From: Elmis aenea
Taxonomy: Eukaryota; Arthropoda; Insecta; Coleoptera; Elmidae
Direction: 5' to 3'
Assembly: GCA_947652605.1 (NCBI GenBank)
Contig: OX393582.1
Span: forward strand, 10,130,544-10,194,543
DNA length: 64,000 bases
A program made the position numbers and the translations under genes. Positions 36,678 to 48,381 of the stretch are shown here, in pieces. The notes under the pieces were generated by a model. It saw only the letters and a list, made by a program, of their open reading frames with translations, searched no databases and had not been told where the DNA came from. Each line of letters opens with the position of its first letter. Positions within the stretch are counted from its first letter, which is position 1.

Positions 36678-37135
36678 CTTCTTAATCGAATGCTCTTGCA
36701 CTTTTCGGTGTCAAGATTTGTTTTCCTAATTCTTAGTTATACTTCTTCAACTTTTTCTTTGACCAACTGTGACACATCTCTCTAGCTGACTCCTCTTTAT
36801 TCTAATCTCTGTCTAACTTCTTTTTCCAATTTGGTTCTCTGTTTTCCTCTACCTCTTTTTTCTTCAATCTTAATTTTCTATGCTATTTTTGCATACCTAC
36901 TTCTTGGCCTGCGCAATAGAAGTCCCAGCCTTCCAAGTTAGTTTGACTCCATCTTTTTCTTTATATGTCTTTCACTACTAGGCTTTTTCTGATTATATTG
37001 TTACTTATCTTATGAGTTGGTCTACATCCCTTTATTATTGTTCTTACTTTATTTCGATGTTTTACCTACTTATTAAGCATTTATTAGTGGCTTAGCAAAA
37101 TTTCGTCTCTGCAACTATTCTGTTATCCGTCTTCA
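36678..37135 (-). pseudogene. LINE 3' end, eroded copy
   Basis: Aligns with 29650-30240 and 51471-52070: TCTTCTTAATCGAATGCTCT, CACTTTTCGGTGTCAAG, AGCTGACTCCTCTTTATTCT, and later TTATTAAGCATTTATTAGTG. Heavily mutated, with no open frame. The terminus GATTAAGAAGA is at the low-coordinate end. Confidence 0.65.
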
Positions 37136-37249
37136 TTGTTGGACAAATCCCACGTAACCATCCACGAGTTGTGGTTTAATTCGATAAAAACTCATGTCGT
37201 TAGTGTTATGTTATGTTGAATGTTACTTTTAATTTATGGAGTAAGCGGT

Positions 37250-37345
37250 AGGCCTACCACACGTCCCGATTTGGCCGAGACAGTCCCGGTTTAGAGGTTA
37301 TGTCCCGGTGTCCCGGTCGGTTTCGCGTTTGTCCCGGTTTCTAAA
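37250..37345 (+). mobile_element. Fragment with GTCCCGG repeats, related to 61302-61956
   Basis: ACGTCCCGATTTGGCCGAGA, CAGTCCCGG, GTCCCGGTGTCCCGG and a further GTCCCGG resemble the left end of the hAT-like element at 61302 (ACGTCCCGGATTGTGCGGGA, CAGTCCC). No right end or target duplication found. Confidence 0.5.
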
Positions 37346-37671
37346 AAAAATGTTCGACACCGATTTTTTTATGAAATCTCTCCGCGCAGATAACAAAAAG
37401 CGCGAGGAGCTAAGAAAAACGTTTTTTAGTCATTTTGTTGTGAAACGTCTTTGCGCGGGTGTTATAGGGTTGCCAATTGTACTCCTTTGGGGCGGAAATA
37501 CGCGTTTTCGTGACAAAAAATATTAATGTGTATGCTGTACGCATGCCATTGAAGATATTCATAGTAATGTACGCTTTTTGTTTATAAATTTTTGAGCTAT
37601 TTCAACAAGCAACAATAATAGTTATTTATGTATCAAGGCCAAAAAGTACGTTTTGGCCGAGGTGCATATTA

Positions 37672-37962
37672 CATTTTTTGTGCGATCGAATTAAAAACAA
37701 TTTAAATTTTTAGTAATTTTCAAAATTATAGGTTAGAAACTACGTGACATTCTGTCACTGACAGATGACGGCGTGTGTACTGCATTACCGGCCCTCTCCT
37801 TAGCAACGGCCGTAAAAGTTACTTTTTCAGCCGTTGCTAAGAGTAACGGCCTGAAAAGTAACTTTTACGGCCCTTGCTAAGGATAACGCCGGTAATGCAG
37901 TACTTTATGGTTGCTAACGCGTCCGTCAAACAGCTGTTTCTAGTACGATCGCACAAAAAATT
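37672..37962. mobile_element. Palindromic miniature element (about 290 bp)
   Basis: The ends CATTTTTTGTGCGATCG and CGATCGCACAAAAAATT are inverted. The inner part is also palindromic: GTACTGCATTACCGG at 37778-37792 faces CCGGTAATGCAGTAC at 37889-37903. TTAGCAACGG-type and AAAAGTAACTTTTACGG blocks recur in both orientations between them. No frame. Target duplication and superfamily unresolved. Confidence 0.75.
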
Positions 37963-39277
37963 AATTTAAAGCACAAGCTTATGTTTTTACGTATTTTTAA
38001 AAATTTTGACTGAAAAGTGTAGCCTTTTTAAATTCATATTAACATTTATGTTTATAGTTTCTGTACCTAAATAAAAATTATTAGTGAAAGTTTTTAACAT
38101 TTATTACGAATAATTTTATAAAAGGTGGGGGCAATCTGATTTAAAAAAAAAAGATTCTGCCATAAATCTATAATTTTGGATGATGGTAAAGTACTCTAAC
38201 TTTGCATTAAAACACATTTGAACTTTTAAAATTCAAAAAAATCGCCTGCGCCGCATTTTGTCCTCCCACTTTTTTTGCCTATCTCTAACGATTTAAATAA
38301 AAAGTTCTCGTGTCGTGGTTTTACAAAAATTTGGTAGGCCTAAGTAAGCCACACTTGTTTGTGGCTGCTCTTAAACTGCTGTAGAACTGCATACGAATCC
38401 GCAACCACAAGAATCCTACTACCTCTTCATTTATAAACGCTTGTTGGTTTCTATCCCCTTGGTTCTACTCTGCTTCGTCTTGTAGTGTTATGCAATATGC
38501 CTTTTACACATAAAATCCCTTTCCAATAACTACAAACTATGCGCATATACAGCGCACAGAAGTGCTGAGACTGCGGTACGTATTTAAGTGTATAGAAGGC
38601 AATTTTCGAACATCAAATAGCTTAACATGATACCGAATAGCGTTGCGTTCGGGGTGCGGCAGACCTTTATGTTATACTAGCTGAAGCCGGCGTAATTAAA
38701 TACATGTTCGGGTAACACATATGTACCAATTGCTATGCAAGGCAACCGAATGTGGAACGATCCCACATCCTCTCTATTTGCTTTATTGTGTTGGACTTTA
38801 TTATGCAACTTTGTGCGCTTTAAAATTCGTTAAAATAATAAATACGACTCATGAAAGGAAGTGGCTACACAAGCGGAAAACATGAAACACTTTAAATAAA
38901 ATATATGAAAGTATTGCCGTGTGGTATAATAAGCGTGTGTGTACTTTTTCCGGCAACGTAGAATCTGAAAACATCTCCGCATTAGTGTACTTTTGCATGG
39001 CTGGATTTCTTCATTATTACTCAGTTTATAGTTAGCGAAAAATCCTTTTTTTTTTCGTCTTAGTAACCAATTGATAATATCATGATCAAGAACTTCCTTG
39101 ATATCAAAAATTATCTCGGTCAAAGCTGGTCATGAAATGAAAAACTGCCGTCTTAGCGTTTGTAATCATTTTGTCAAAGTTTTTCCAGTTTTGTAACGTA
39201 CTGACATCATCTGCTTCAATGCGCAAATGTGTTATTAATTCTGGAAATAAAATAATAATAAACTACAAGTTTGGAAA
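37963..39277. other. No gene recognised
   Basis: Unique-looking DNA. ATACTAGCTGAAGCCGGCGT at about 38674 faintly recalls the head of the retroposon at 17511. A 97-residue minus frame (38830-39123) is unidentified. Confidence 0.35.
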
Positions 39278-39941
39278 TTAAAATAAAAGACTATCAACGT
39301 TTTTATTAGCAAAAAAAATTCCAGTACTAAAATAGTCGTTATACTGACTTTTATCCAAAACAGCCCTATTTGCATTTTTTACTAATCTGGGCGTGCGGAC
39401 AACTAATTTTATTGCTGTTTCTTGTAAAATACTCATCCATTTTTCTGAAAACGTAACCCAAAGCTCTTTTTTTGACGAAGGACATTGTTCTCGGATCTTT
39501 CTTTCGAGCTCTTCCTTTACAAGCTCTGTAGGACTCAGATTTGGATATTGTGTTGGCCAAATCATGTTATTCAAGAGACCTTCTGCCTCTTATTTTAAAT
39601 AGCATCTCTGCACAATCTTGATTTGTGTTTGAGGTAATTTTATTATCCTGCATGGTGGTAAGCCCAGCAACAATTGGTCGTATCCCAGATGATACAGCTT
39701 TGACTTCTAAAGTTTTTTTATACTAATCTTTTTTTAGTATTATTTCAACGCGTACTAATTTTCCAACTCCATAGCCAGATAAGCAGTCCAAGATTATTAG
39801 GGAACTAACCTTGTGATTCACCATTAGCACTACATAGTCAGGTAGTTCCTTACAGCACCGGAAATCTGCGCACAACAAAGCAAAATCGTTCAGATCTTTA
39901 GTAAAGTGACCAACAGAGAAAACTAATTGTTTTGTGCACAT
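39278..39941 (-). pseudogene. Tc1-like transposase, C-terminal half, frameshifted
   Basis: Read from 39941 downwards: VMVNHKVSSLIILDCLSGYG and VGKLVRVEIILKK (39723-39941) correspond to the GGSVMVWGCF...GVG..V.I.G.M region. A frame change follows, then MQDNKITSNTNQDCAEMLFK, holding the second catalytic D. The last frame (39278-39574) carries WPTQYPNLSPTELVKEELER, equivalent to WPAQSPDLNPIEHLW with the catalytic E retained. The N-terminal DNA-binding domain and first D were not found. Dead copy with at least two frameshifts. Confidence 0.8.
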
Positions 39942-40218
39942 CGCTGTAAAAAAAACAATTTTTTCTCACAAAATAAGAAGAATATGTGTAGTGTATTACT
40001 CTTATTATTTTATTTGTATTTAAAATAATACACACATGTTAATTCCCATAATGTTTTATTTCATTTTTAAAAGATCGACCTTCTCTGGTCACTAAATAAA
40101 CGTAACTGGTTCTTATCTATTTTCCCCTACTTACATACTTACATCTACCTGTTGCAATATGTTATACCTAGTTGGAGTTAAATCACCGATATTGCACAAC
40201 AGTGTATTTTTTAATTTG

Positions 40219-40888
40219 GTCCGATGACTCCAAATTCGAAATATTTGGATCAAGAAGGAGAGTTTCTGTTTATTCGCAAAGGCAAAAAAGAAATTGTCTA
40301 ACTGTGTGGTGTCAATGGTGAATCACAAGGGTGGTTCCCTCATAATCTTGGGCTGTTTTTCTGCCTATGGAGTTGGAAAGTTAATACTCATTGAAGGAAT
40401 ATTAAAAAAAAGATCAGCATAAAAAACTTTAGAAGTCAACGCTGTATGATCTGGGCTACGACCTATTGGATACTGACTTTAAATACAAATCAAGATTGTG
40501 CAGAGGCTATTTAAAATAAAAAGAAGCAGAAGGTCTCTGAGTATTATGATTTGGCCAACACAAATCCGAGTCCTATAGAGTTTGCAAGGGAAGAACTCGA
40601 TGGATAGGTCGGGAAAAAATATTTGTCGCCATGCCAAGATTAGAAAAAAATCTCAAGAATTGTAAATACGACTGTTTTGAGGCAAAGTCAGTAAAAGGAC
40701 TATTTTTAGTTTTCCTGCTTCATGTAATTCCAATTTTTACGTGATAAACTTCCAATATTTCAATAATCTATATGTATTTATGTTATTCAGCTGTAATTTG
40801 TTTTTTATTTAAACAATATTTTCTGCGTTTAACTCCACTTTTCCAGAAAAATTGAGTTGGTCTTAAATTTTTGACCGGCTGTGTATAT
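40219..40888 (+). pseudogene. Second Tc1-like transposase relic, opposite orientation
   Basis: SDDSKFEIFGSRRRVSVYSQ contains the first catalytic D context. It is followed, after a shift, by VVSMVNHKGGSLIILGCFSA with YGVGKLILIEGILKK, then decayed sequence, then NPSPIEFAREELDG with the catalytic E. The second D (QDN) is lost. At 40852-40888 the inverse reads TATACACAGCCGGTCAAAAA, a typical Tc1-like terminal repeat. It is clearly related to, but diverged from, the minus-strand copy at 39278-39941, and the two point away from each other. Confidence 0.8.
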
Positions 40889-41424
40889 ATCTCCAAAATG
40901 ACATTTACAAAGTAGGTTTACACTGCACAATTACAAATTTTATTAATGTTTTATTCAGGAAAAAAGCGAATGTGCAGCATTTTTATTGCCGTTCAAAAGT
41001 TTTTATTTTCGTTGGTTCTGGCAGTTTGACTCAGGCTTGTTTGTGTTTAAGCTGGAACAGCTAAACCGACTTCAGCAAAACTTTGCGTAAATATTTACCT
41101 AATCAATTGTTGGAATTGATTAGTCTTTATAACTCATTCGTCTTTTCTCGTGAACTTCTGTAACGTATAAGTATTACAACAACAGGTTTGTTACAAAACA
41201 ACAGTATGTAGATGTGGGATTCATTACAAAAATATTTGATGAAATATACTAAATTGTTTGCTGAAATATTCCGGGAGTGTTTCAACATCAACAAGCGCGG
41301 AAACCGCTAGAGACATAATGATGATTAAATAAGAAAAGTAGTGTGTTTTCCTAAAAAAAAGCCCTACCTCACATTTTAAATTTGTTTTTTCTACGACCAC
41401 TAATATAAATGACTTACCGTACAG
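40889..41424. other. No gene recognised
   Basis: AT-rich DNA between the Tc1 relic and a tandem repeat. Confidence 0.4.
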
Positions 41425-41532
41425 CCTGCATGCACAGTAAGTGGGTCATTACGCACGGTAAGCAAAACGCACACTTGGCTAGAAAGATCGAAGTAGACTG
41501 ACTCACTTCAAACACTTCCTGCATGCCTAGTA

Positions 41533-42764
41533 CGCAGGGTTGAGCAGATTTAAATCAATTGATTTAAATCACGATTTAAATCATGATTTAAATCACGTAT
41601 TTTTTTTTTTAAATCATTGATTTAAATCAAGTAATTTAAAAAAAAAATTCAATTTAAATCACAGATTATATGAGTAGATACAATATAATATTTATAATAA
41701 AACAAAATTGTATTACTATTAGTAATTAAATACACGAAATGGTGAATAAACCATATCAATATGCTCTTGTAAAGTAATATTCATTGTGGAAATGCAATAA
41801 TTATAATATAAGTTTTTGGCGTTAGCGAAGTGAACAGTCAGTTTTTTTAATTTCCACAGCACTCTATTGCTTCAATAACGATTTGAAGAAAAATGTCGAA
41901 TATCTCGAAAAGTATGAGTTTTGGGTATAGGACATACTTAACAAAATATGAAGCTCTTTTAAAGACGAATTCGATGACATAAAAAAATACAGGGGTTCGG
42001 ATTTGAAAAAATCAAGTTACGATCTTTTGAAAATCATGGTATTTGCCACCTATTTATAAACACTCCTGTATGTGTGATTCAAATTTTTTCATATCGAGCG
42101 AACAGAGAATTTTTTTCTGCATGTCCATACCAAATTAAAACTCTGTACTTCAAAATAACTTCAGGAGAATTTTTTAAATAAAGACTTAAAACCTTGAATA
42201 ATTTAGAAAATTAATTTTTTTTTACAACGCCGTATAAAAACCTGTAGTATTTTATATTGATGCAGAGCTAAAATTAAGGCGGTCAAAAACATTAAATAAA
42301 AAATTGGGTGTTGTATTTGATATATAAAAGTTGCTATTAGTTCCAGAAAGGTTACTCACCCTGTATATTTGAAAATATTTTTATTGTGTTGTTTAGAAAA
42401 AACTGTATGAAATAGTGTTTGATTCAACTTCATATCTCAAACCGTTTAGCCACAATCGACCGATCCCGCACTAATGACTCACCCTGTATATAATTAATTA
42501 AACGTCACCATTTAGCACTGATTTTTTCAATATTCTTAATCATATTTAATTTTGACAAAAATTCAGCAATTAATTAAATATATTGGTTATTAAATATATT
42601 AGCACAAAACAGAAATAGCATGTGAATATGTCACTAAATTCGATAATATGGTACATTTGATTTAAATCAAAAAAATCTGATTTAAATCAAAAAAATCTGA
42701 TTTAAATCAAATAAATCGATTTTTTTGTTTTTTTTTTTAAATCATGATTTTTATCCACCCTGCG
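41533..42764. mobile_element. TIR element with GATTTAAATC arrays
   Basis: The ends are CGCAGGGTTGAGCAG and, inverted, CGCAGGGTGGATAAA, flanked by a 5-bp direct repeat TAGTA (41528-41532, 42765-42769). Five copies of the palindrome GATTTAAATC follow the left end (41547-41633) and three precede the right end (about 42658-42709). The interior 41745-42490 is a copy of the family F block at 26003-26760, apparently a later insertion. The CAGGG start suggests hAT, but a 5-bp rather than 8-bp flank is unusual. No transposase. Confidence 0.75.
41745..42490 (+). repeat. Family F unit, direct copy of 26003-26760
   Basis: Same order of landmarks as the first copy: AATAAACCATATCAATATGC, GTCGAATATCTCGAAAAGTA, the CACTCCTGTATG end, TTGCTATTAGTTCCAGAAAG, and a final GACTCACCCTGTATA. 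Differences are scattered substitutions and small indels. Non-coding. Confidence 0.85.
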
Positions 42765-42840
42765 TAGTAAGTAATTAAAACGCACGGTAAGCAAAACGCA
42801 CACTTGTCTAGAAATGCCAAAGTAGGCTTACGTCAAAAGT

Positions 42841-44654
42841 GACAAGACAACGTAATTACATGTGTATATCAGCCAAAAAGCCATTAAAATCGTAGGTATT
42901 ATGATCGTAGAAAAAGTATGCTACATAACACGAGTGGTAAAACATATACGCAGTCGTGCTTACAACTCTTGCTATGTAATATACTATTATTGACTATAAA
43001 AGGATTATAATACACTTAAAAACTAAATATATCTGCACTATATGCACATTAGTTGAAATTCTTACAAAGTACGTAAAAGCTTACTGTTTTGTTAATTTAA
43101 CCATCTTTGTATCCATATTTTAAACATACACCATATAATGTCTCTTCAGTAGATTCACGTAACCTAAATGCCCCATGATATCACGTTGAACTTTCGATTA
43201 TACGCTGAATTGTTCAAGTTTGTGGAACCAGCTGGCCATTTAGTTTGTGCGCTTCCACAAACCCGGCATTTGCATTTTAATGCAGATTTAGTTGGTGGTT
43301 GCAAGTCATTAAACAGTTACCTGCTCACTTTCTTATCTACAACAGTTTGTACATCGTTTGTGAAGTTTTTCGTTTAGATCGTACGTAAGCCCTAAATAAA
43401 TGGGGAAAGAATCGCGAACGGAAGGAAATGTTTCAAAATTTATATTGTTACCCTTTTGTGTATGGTGCATGTTTATGCACATTTTTAATTTATTCATGGA
43501 CATTTTATAAAGTTGCGCGTAAAGGGAGAAAAGTGACAGAACGACAACCCCTGTGGAGATATTTTAAACATTCATAATAAAACGTTTTTGTGCAAGCTTT
43601 TGAACGTCTTTACTTTATGCAAGTTACTTTAAGAAAGGGACAAGTTTTCTCTATCCCTGATTTTTAAACATAATATTATACACAGTACTCACTTGTACTC
43701 AAATATTTTTTTTTAAATTTATTTACGCTTGTAGCTTTCTCAAACATTAAAACTGGTCTATAAGAGTGCAACTATTAGTTTATTTCTCAGATCTTAGAAC
43801 TAAAAACTTAAATTCTAAAGTGCACCCATTGGTGTTGATGAGTTGTGTCTACTGAATCAAGAGCTTTTTGCACACTTTTGTCATTTCTAACACAGTATCT
43901 TTGTCAAACCGGATATTCTGCAGTGGCTGCCTAAAAAACAAATTGCAAATCTCAGCTAAATAAAAGAGAGAACCAAAGCTGTCAATTTAATGAAAAACTC
44001 CTCTGCAAAACATACACAAGGGCGCCATTAATTTTTTAATCCATTGTACCTTTTTAATTTTAATTTAGTTGCCCGGTAATTTTGCAATATTGATATGTAA
44101 CCATCCCATAAGCGTTATAAGTCTATTCAATGCAATGTATTTTACTTACAATTAAAAAAAATAATTTATTTAAAATTCATTATTTTATGTTAAGAATGTT
44201 TTTTTGTTATTCCTTTTTTTTTGTTGTTCAATAATTTTTGTTGCTTCAACTTACACTTTTCTTCGCCCCACAGGTTGAGAATCACTGATTTAGACTTAAT
44301 TTTTTGTGCTGAATTTGCAAATCATGAGCAAAGAACACTGTAAAAATTATCGTAGTAAACCAGAGAGATAAAACTATTAATAATTTACCTTAAGGCATCA
44401 GGTTATTCGACTGAAATGTGCTTAGAAATTTTAAATTATTGTCAAACTTAAGTTGTGACTATTTTTATTTTGTTTTGTTTTATTATATTCTAAAGTAGTT
44501 GCGTTTTATTCTTATTTATGTGTCGCGTCTCTTACGCATAAGTTACTTTTTCACGCAAAAGTGGCACCAAATGTTAGCATTGTGAGTATTTTTCTGGATT
44601 ATTTGCGGACGTGTCTTTTAAATAGTAAGTGAAAACATTCGTTATAGTGCAAGA
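42841..44654. other. No gene recognised; one hAT-like end
   Basis: Mostly AT-rich unique DNA. ACAGGTTGAGAATCACTG (44271-44288) is the common right end of a hAT element, but no left partner or target duplication was located. Confidence 0.4.
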
Positions 44655-44659
44655 AACTA

Positions 44660-45625
44660 AGAGCTGGGAGGAGATAATGAAATAATCGAGAGGTGGAAGG
44701 AATACTTTGAGGAACTCTTAAATGGAATAGTGGATGAACAACATGGAATCAACGAAATGAACGAATTAGACGAAAGGGAGGAAGGGGTGGAAAATCTAGG
44801 AACCCAAGAGAATGTGCAGCAACAACAAGAGGCGCAACCCCCAACGGGAACTGAAATAAAGAAAATAATTAAGAACTTAAAAAATAACAAAAGCCCAGGA
44901 GAAGACGGAATAACAGCAGAAATGATTAAATATGGAGGTGAGGAACTGCATGAAGAAATTACAAAACTATTGCTAGACATATGGCACGAAGAAAAAATCC
45001 CTAAAAGCTGGGCAAGGGCCATGCTTAGCCCAATACATAAAAAAGGCGACAGAACAGTATGCGATAACTACAGAGGCATAGCTCTCCTAAACACAACCTA
45101 CAAGGTATTAGCGACAATAATAAAGGAACAACTCACCAGCTACACTGAAAACATCACAGGGGATTACCAATGCGGTTTTAGGCCCAATAGATCCACCATC
45201 GATCAAATTTTTACGGTCAAGCAAATTCAATCGAGCCATTACGAGTATAATACAGAGCTGCATGTAGTATTTATAGACTTTAAGCAAGCGTACGATACAA
45301 TAATTAGGGAAAAATTGTACATAGCCATGAAAGAATTTAAAATACCTGACAAACTAATAAATATGACAAAGGCGACTCTCCAAAACACGGAAAATTTTAT
45401 AAAAAACAGAAGCATGAAGTCAAAGGTGTTTAAAGTATCTAGAGGATTGAGACAAGGAGACCCGCTGTCGGCATTGTTATTTAATATAGCCTTAGAAAAG
45501 ATAATTCGAGATAGTGGAATTAACAGAAATGGCAACATATACGCAGACAACCACCAATGCATTGCCTTCGCAGACGACCTTGCGATCATCTGCAAAACAA
45601 AAAAAGATATCCAAAATTATTATAT
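44660..45625 (+). CDS. LINE reverse transcriptase fragment, uninterrupted
   Basis: The open frame runs from about 44660 (GDNEIIERWKEYFEELLNG) with no stop for about 320 codons. A GTG at 44730 is not a real start; the frame is open upstream and truncated. RT motifs are in order: KNNKSPGEDGITAEMIKYGG, WARAMLSPIHKKGD, NYRGIALLNTTYKVL, YQCGFRPNRSTIDQIF, the catalytic VVFIDFKQAYDTI, GLRQGDPLSALLFN, and the second catalytic CIAFADDLAII. Homology ends at KTKKDIQN (about 45620); the thumb, C-terminal region and endonuclease are missing. The style is of the LINE group that pairs with an AP-type endonuclease; the clade is not settled (RTE- or L1-like). The lack of stops suggests a young copy. Confidence 0.85.
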
Positions 45626-46929
45626 AATGTTGGTGTATTTTTTAAATGTCCAAAATTTTAAATATTTCCTTTGCAGTTGTACATGAAAAAAAAAATGCTG
45701 AAGAATAAGTTATGGACATTTTACCAACTATAATTAAGTGATATTTTTGATTTAAACATAATTCATATTTTAAAATACACGACAACTTTTTTTTTTATGG
45801 AAACGATTCTGTTTAAAAAAAGTTTAAGCTTTTTATGCTAAACCCTGTTAGACTTGGCCTACCCGATCATGTACCTATACTACCTTCAACATTATTTGTT
45901 TACCAATGTATATTAGTTTTAACCATTTTAGTACACCTGTTTTTGGGTTTTCTTAATGCTCTTTACCTACTTTCATTTAACAGACTTTGTTTGAAGTCAA
46001 AAAATTAAAAATTAATAAATAATGTTAATATTAATAAATCAATAGTAAACGTTAATTTAGGTCTGAAAGTGTTGAGGACAAACGAAGGACAATTATTGGG
46101 AGGCGATGATTGTTAAAAATAGAACTGTCCACGTTAAGGAAGACGTCTTGGTCATCTTTTAATGCTGTTTGATATTTGAAAGTAAAAATAATCGTATTAG
46201 TTGGCCCTAGTAGAGTTAATTTTGAATTTAAGCCATTTATCTGTCGAGTATCATTCAACGCTGTAATACAAATTTATTATCCAAATAGTCTTAAACAAAT
46301 TTAAAAAAATAATCAATTCTAACCCAAGTATTTTTTTTTATATAAAATTTTATGTAAATCTATTACATAGTTGTAACTTTACTGTAATATTTAAAATTGT
46401 AGTAAATTTCACAATAGGTTTTGTAAACATTATTTGCTATTCACATTTAATAAATAATACGTTTAATATATTGTGGTTGCTATAAAGATGCGACAGTAAA
46501 CATTCTAATATAAGCTTTGGCAATTGTAGATCAACTACGTCAGATGTTCTAACACTTACCCCAGCTATGTCGTAAAATCTTGCTGAAAAAGTCTCTTTTA
46601 ACAAGAAGATGCATTTTGCTCTTTAAAGTGGTATTTTACGATCCAGTATATTTATTTAAATACTGGAACGTTTGTTTATGAGAGAATCTTTTTACCGTAA
46701 CCAGCATGCAAAAGCATCGTTAAACCAGCAAAGATAAACACTCTAGGTTTATTGGTTTTGGAGTATTAATTTTAAACCACTTATAGATATGTGCTTTCTA
46801 ACTGATAAAAGGAAAAATGCAGGCATTGTGTCCCAAATGCGAAGTTCGACATTAGGATATTGCTTATCTTAAGAGCTACAAAGTTGAGGGAAAGTTGCGT
46901 AATCTAAATCTAAAACAAAGTTGGCATTA
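45626..46929. other. No gene recognised
   Basis: AT-rich sequence between two LINE fragments on the same strand. It shows none of the post-FADD RT sequence expected if the two were one uninterrupted element. A small hairpin CCAGTAT...ATACTGG lies near 46644-46666. Confidence 0.45.
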
Positions 46930-47282
46930 TATTTCGAAGAATATTTGGTAGAAAAAAAGTAGAATACAGGAACGAAGGACTAATGCAAACGTTTACGACT
47001 TATATCAAGATTCAAACATAACTCAATTCATCAAAGCTTGACGATTGCAGTGGCTAGGTCATCTTGAATGAATGGAAGGGGACAGAAATGTAAAATATGT
47101 GGGCTGGAAGATACCAGAGAGAAAAAGAAAAATGAGCAGACCGAGGAGGAGTTGGAGAGAGGCAGTTTTGGAGGATATAAAAGAGAAAAAACTCAAGAAG
47201 TGGAAGTAGATAGCAAAGAACGAAGAGATGCAAAGATTTTACCGAGCAATGGTCCAAAAGGCCTGTGAACGCTTCATATATA
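46930..47282 (+). pseudogene. LINE pol C-terminal end
   Basis: IFRRIFGRKKVEYRNEGLMQ begins the recognisable part. A frame change leads to LQWLGHLE, a stop, then MEGDRNVKYVGWKIPERKRK, then RPRRSWREAVLEDIKEKKLK, and a further stop, ending KACERFIYK at about 47280. This is the conserved tail found after RT in many LINEs (LRWLGHVxRM followed by a GRPRxxW block). It may be the other end of the copy at 44660-45625, with about 0.8 kb of normal coding sequence replaced by unrelated DNA. Confidence 0.75.
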
Positions 47283-47430
47283 AATAAAATATTTTGCCAG
47301 GACTTAAGGTTTGGAATGAGGGAGCAATAAAAATTGATATTGAAAAAAAGGCGCAATATAATTTGATACAGAAAAGGGGGGCGCAAACACAAAAATGTTG
47401 AGAAATACTGGTTTACGAGATCCACCCCAT

Positions 47431-48373
47431 TAGGGATTGTAAATTTACCGACTTTTTGAATTACCGGTAATTCGGTCAAACTGTCAATCAAAACCGGTTT
47501 ACCGGTAATTTACCGGTAAATCATATTATTATATATATTTATATTATATTGTTTCTTTTTAGTTTTTTTGCGGTTACTAACATTTTTAATGTAGTTTTCG
47601 GAGTTTATCGGCGTCTCCCCTATAGTGAGAGCTTGCCGAAACGTCGAGCCAATTTAAATATTACCCGGATAAACTCCGAAAACCATATTAAAAATAAATA
47701 TATTTATATACATTTATTTATTATGGAACTGATTGAGATAGTTGAAGCCTAAACTATCCCAATTAGTTTCATACAATATATTAGTTAACAGCCATTAACG
47801 TATCTAATATATTTTTATGTAATATTAATATAACACAATATAAAATGACAATATATAATATATAAAATAAAAATATTACAAAAAATATAATCCAGCATTA
47901 CAAAAAACACATGAAAATAAAACTATTCTGAACATAAAATATAAAATGATTTAACATAATATACCTATGTAGTCAAACTATTAACAATATTTTTTATTTT
48001 AAACTTTTCTTAAAAAATAACCACGTAGAAAATATAATTTATTTTAACTATCGTCTCCTAATTGCGACCTTATTTTTGTACAAAATAATCCAGCCAGGGA
48101 AAAAGCTTTTTCGGATTCTACTACACTTGTTGGTCGAGTAGTGAGTAAACAATCATATGCCATTTGTATGCTTTCTCCTTATTTTTTCTCTTTGAAAATA
48201 CGTCATTTTTTTTTCGATTACTTGATTTAGATTTTTATCATGATTAGAAAGCTGTTGTAAAATTACCGGAATTACCGGTAAAAAAACTGGCAAATTACCG
48301 GTAAAATTTGAAGAGCATTTTTTGCGATTTACCGATGAACTGGTAAACCGGTTTACCGGTATGACAATCCCTA
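47431..48373. mobile_element. hAT-like element with TTACCGGTAA arrays (943 bp)
   Basis: The ends are TAGGGATTGT in inverted orientation, flanked by CACCCCAT and CCCCCCAT (47423-47430, 48374-48381; 7 of 8 match). The palindrome TTACCGGTAA and its variants occur several times in the first about 95 bp and the last about 110 bp. The middle is AT-rich. An 88-residue minus frame (48153-48419) crosses the border and is not credible. No transposase. Confidence 0.8.
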
Positions 48374-48381
48374 CCCCCCAT

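Larger units (their letters stand above)
41425..42840. repeat. Two-unit 93-bp tandem duplication split by an element
   Basis: Unit 1 is 41425-41517 (CCTGCATGCACAGTAAG...). Unit 2 starts CCTGCATGCCTAG at 41518, is interrupted at 41533-42764, and resumes at 42765 with GTAAGTAATT and ACGCACGGTAAGCAAAACGC. The shared core ACGCACGGTAAGCAAAACGC plus ACACTTG is identical. The duplication predates the insertion, and unit 1 serves as the empty-site reference. Confidence 0.75.

Noticed and set aside
44271..44288. Complete hAT element ending ACAGGTTGAGAATCACTG
   Set aside because: Only one end is visible; no left end or 8-bp duplication was found, so it is mentioned only within the surrounding interval.
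44730..44732. GTG as the start of the RT fragment
   Set aside because: The frame is open and homologous upstream to about 44660, so this is internal sequence of a truncated protein, not a start.
44657..45595. Minus-strand frames at 44657-45022 and 45239-45595
   Set aside because: Antisense shadows of the plus-strand RT fragment, with Ser/Cys-rich composition typical of reversed coding sequence.
47385..47406. Second hAT-like end (TGTTGAGAAATACTGG)
   Set aside because: Resembles a degenerate hAT terminus just before the 47431 element, but has no partner or target duplication.
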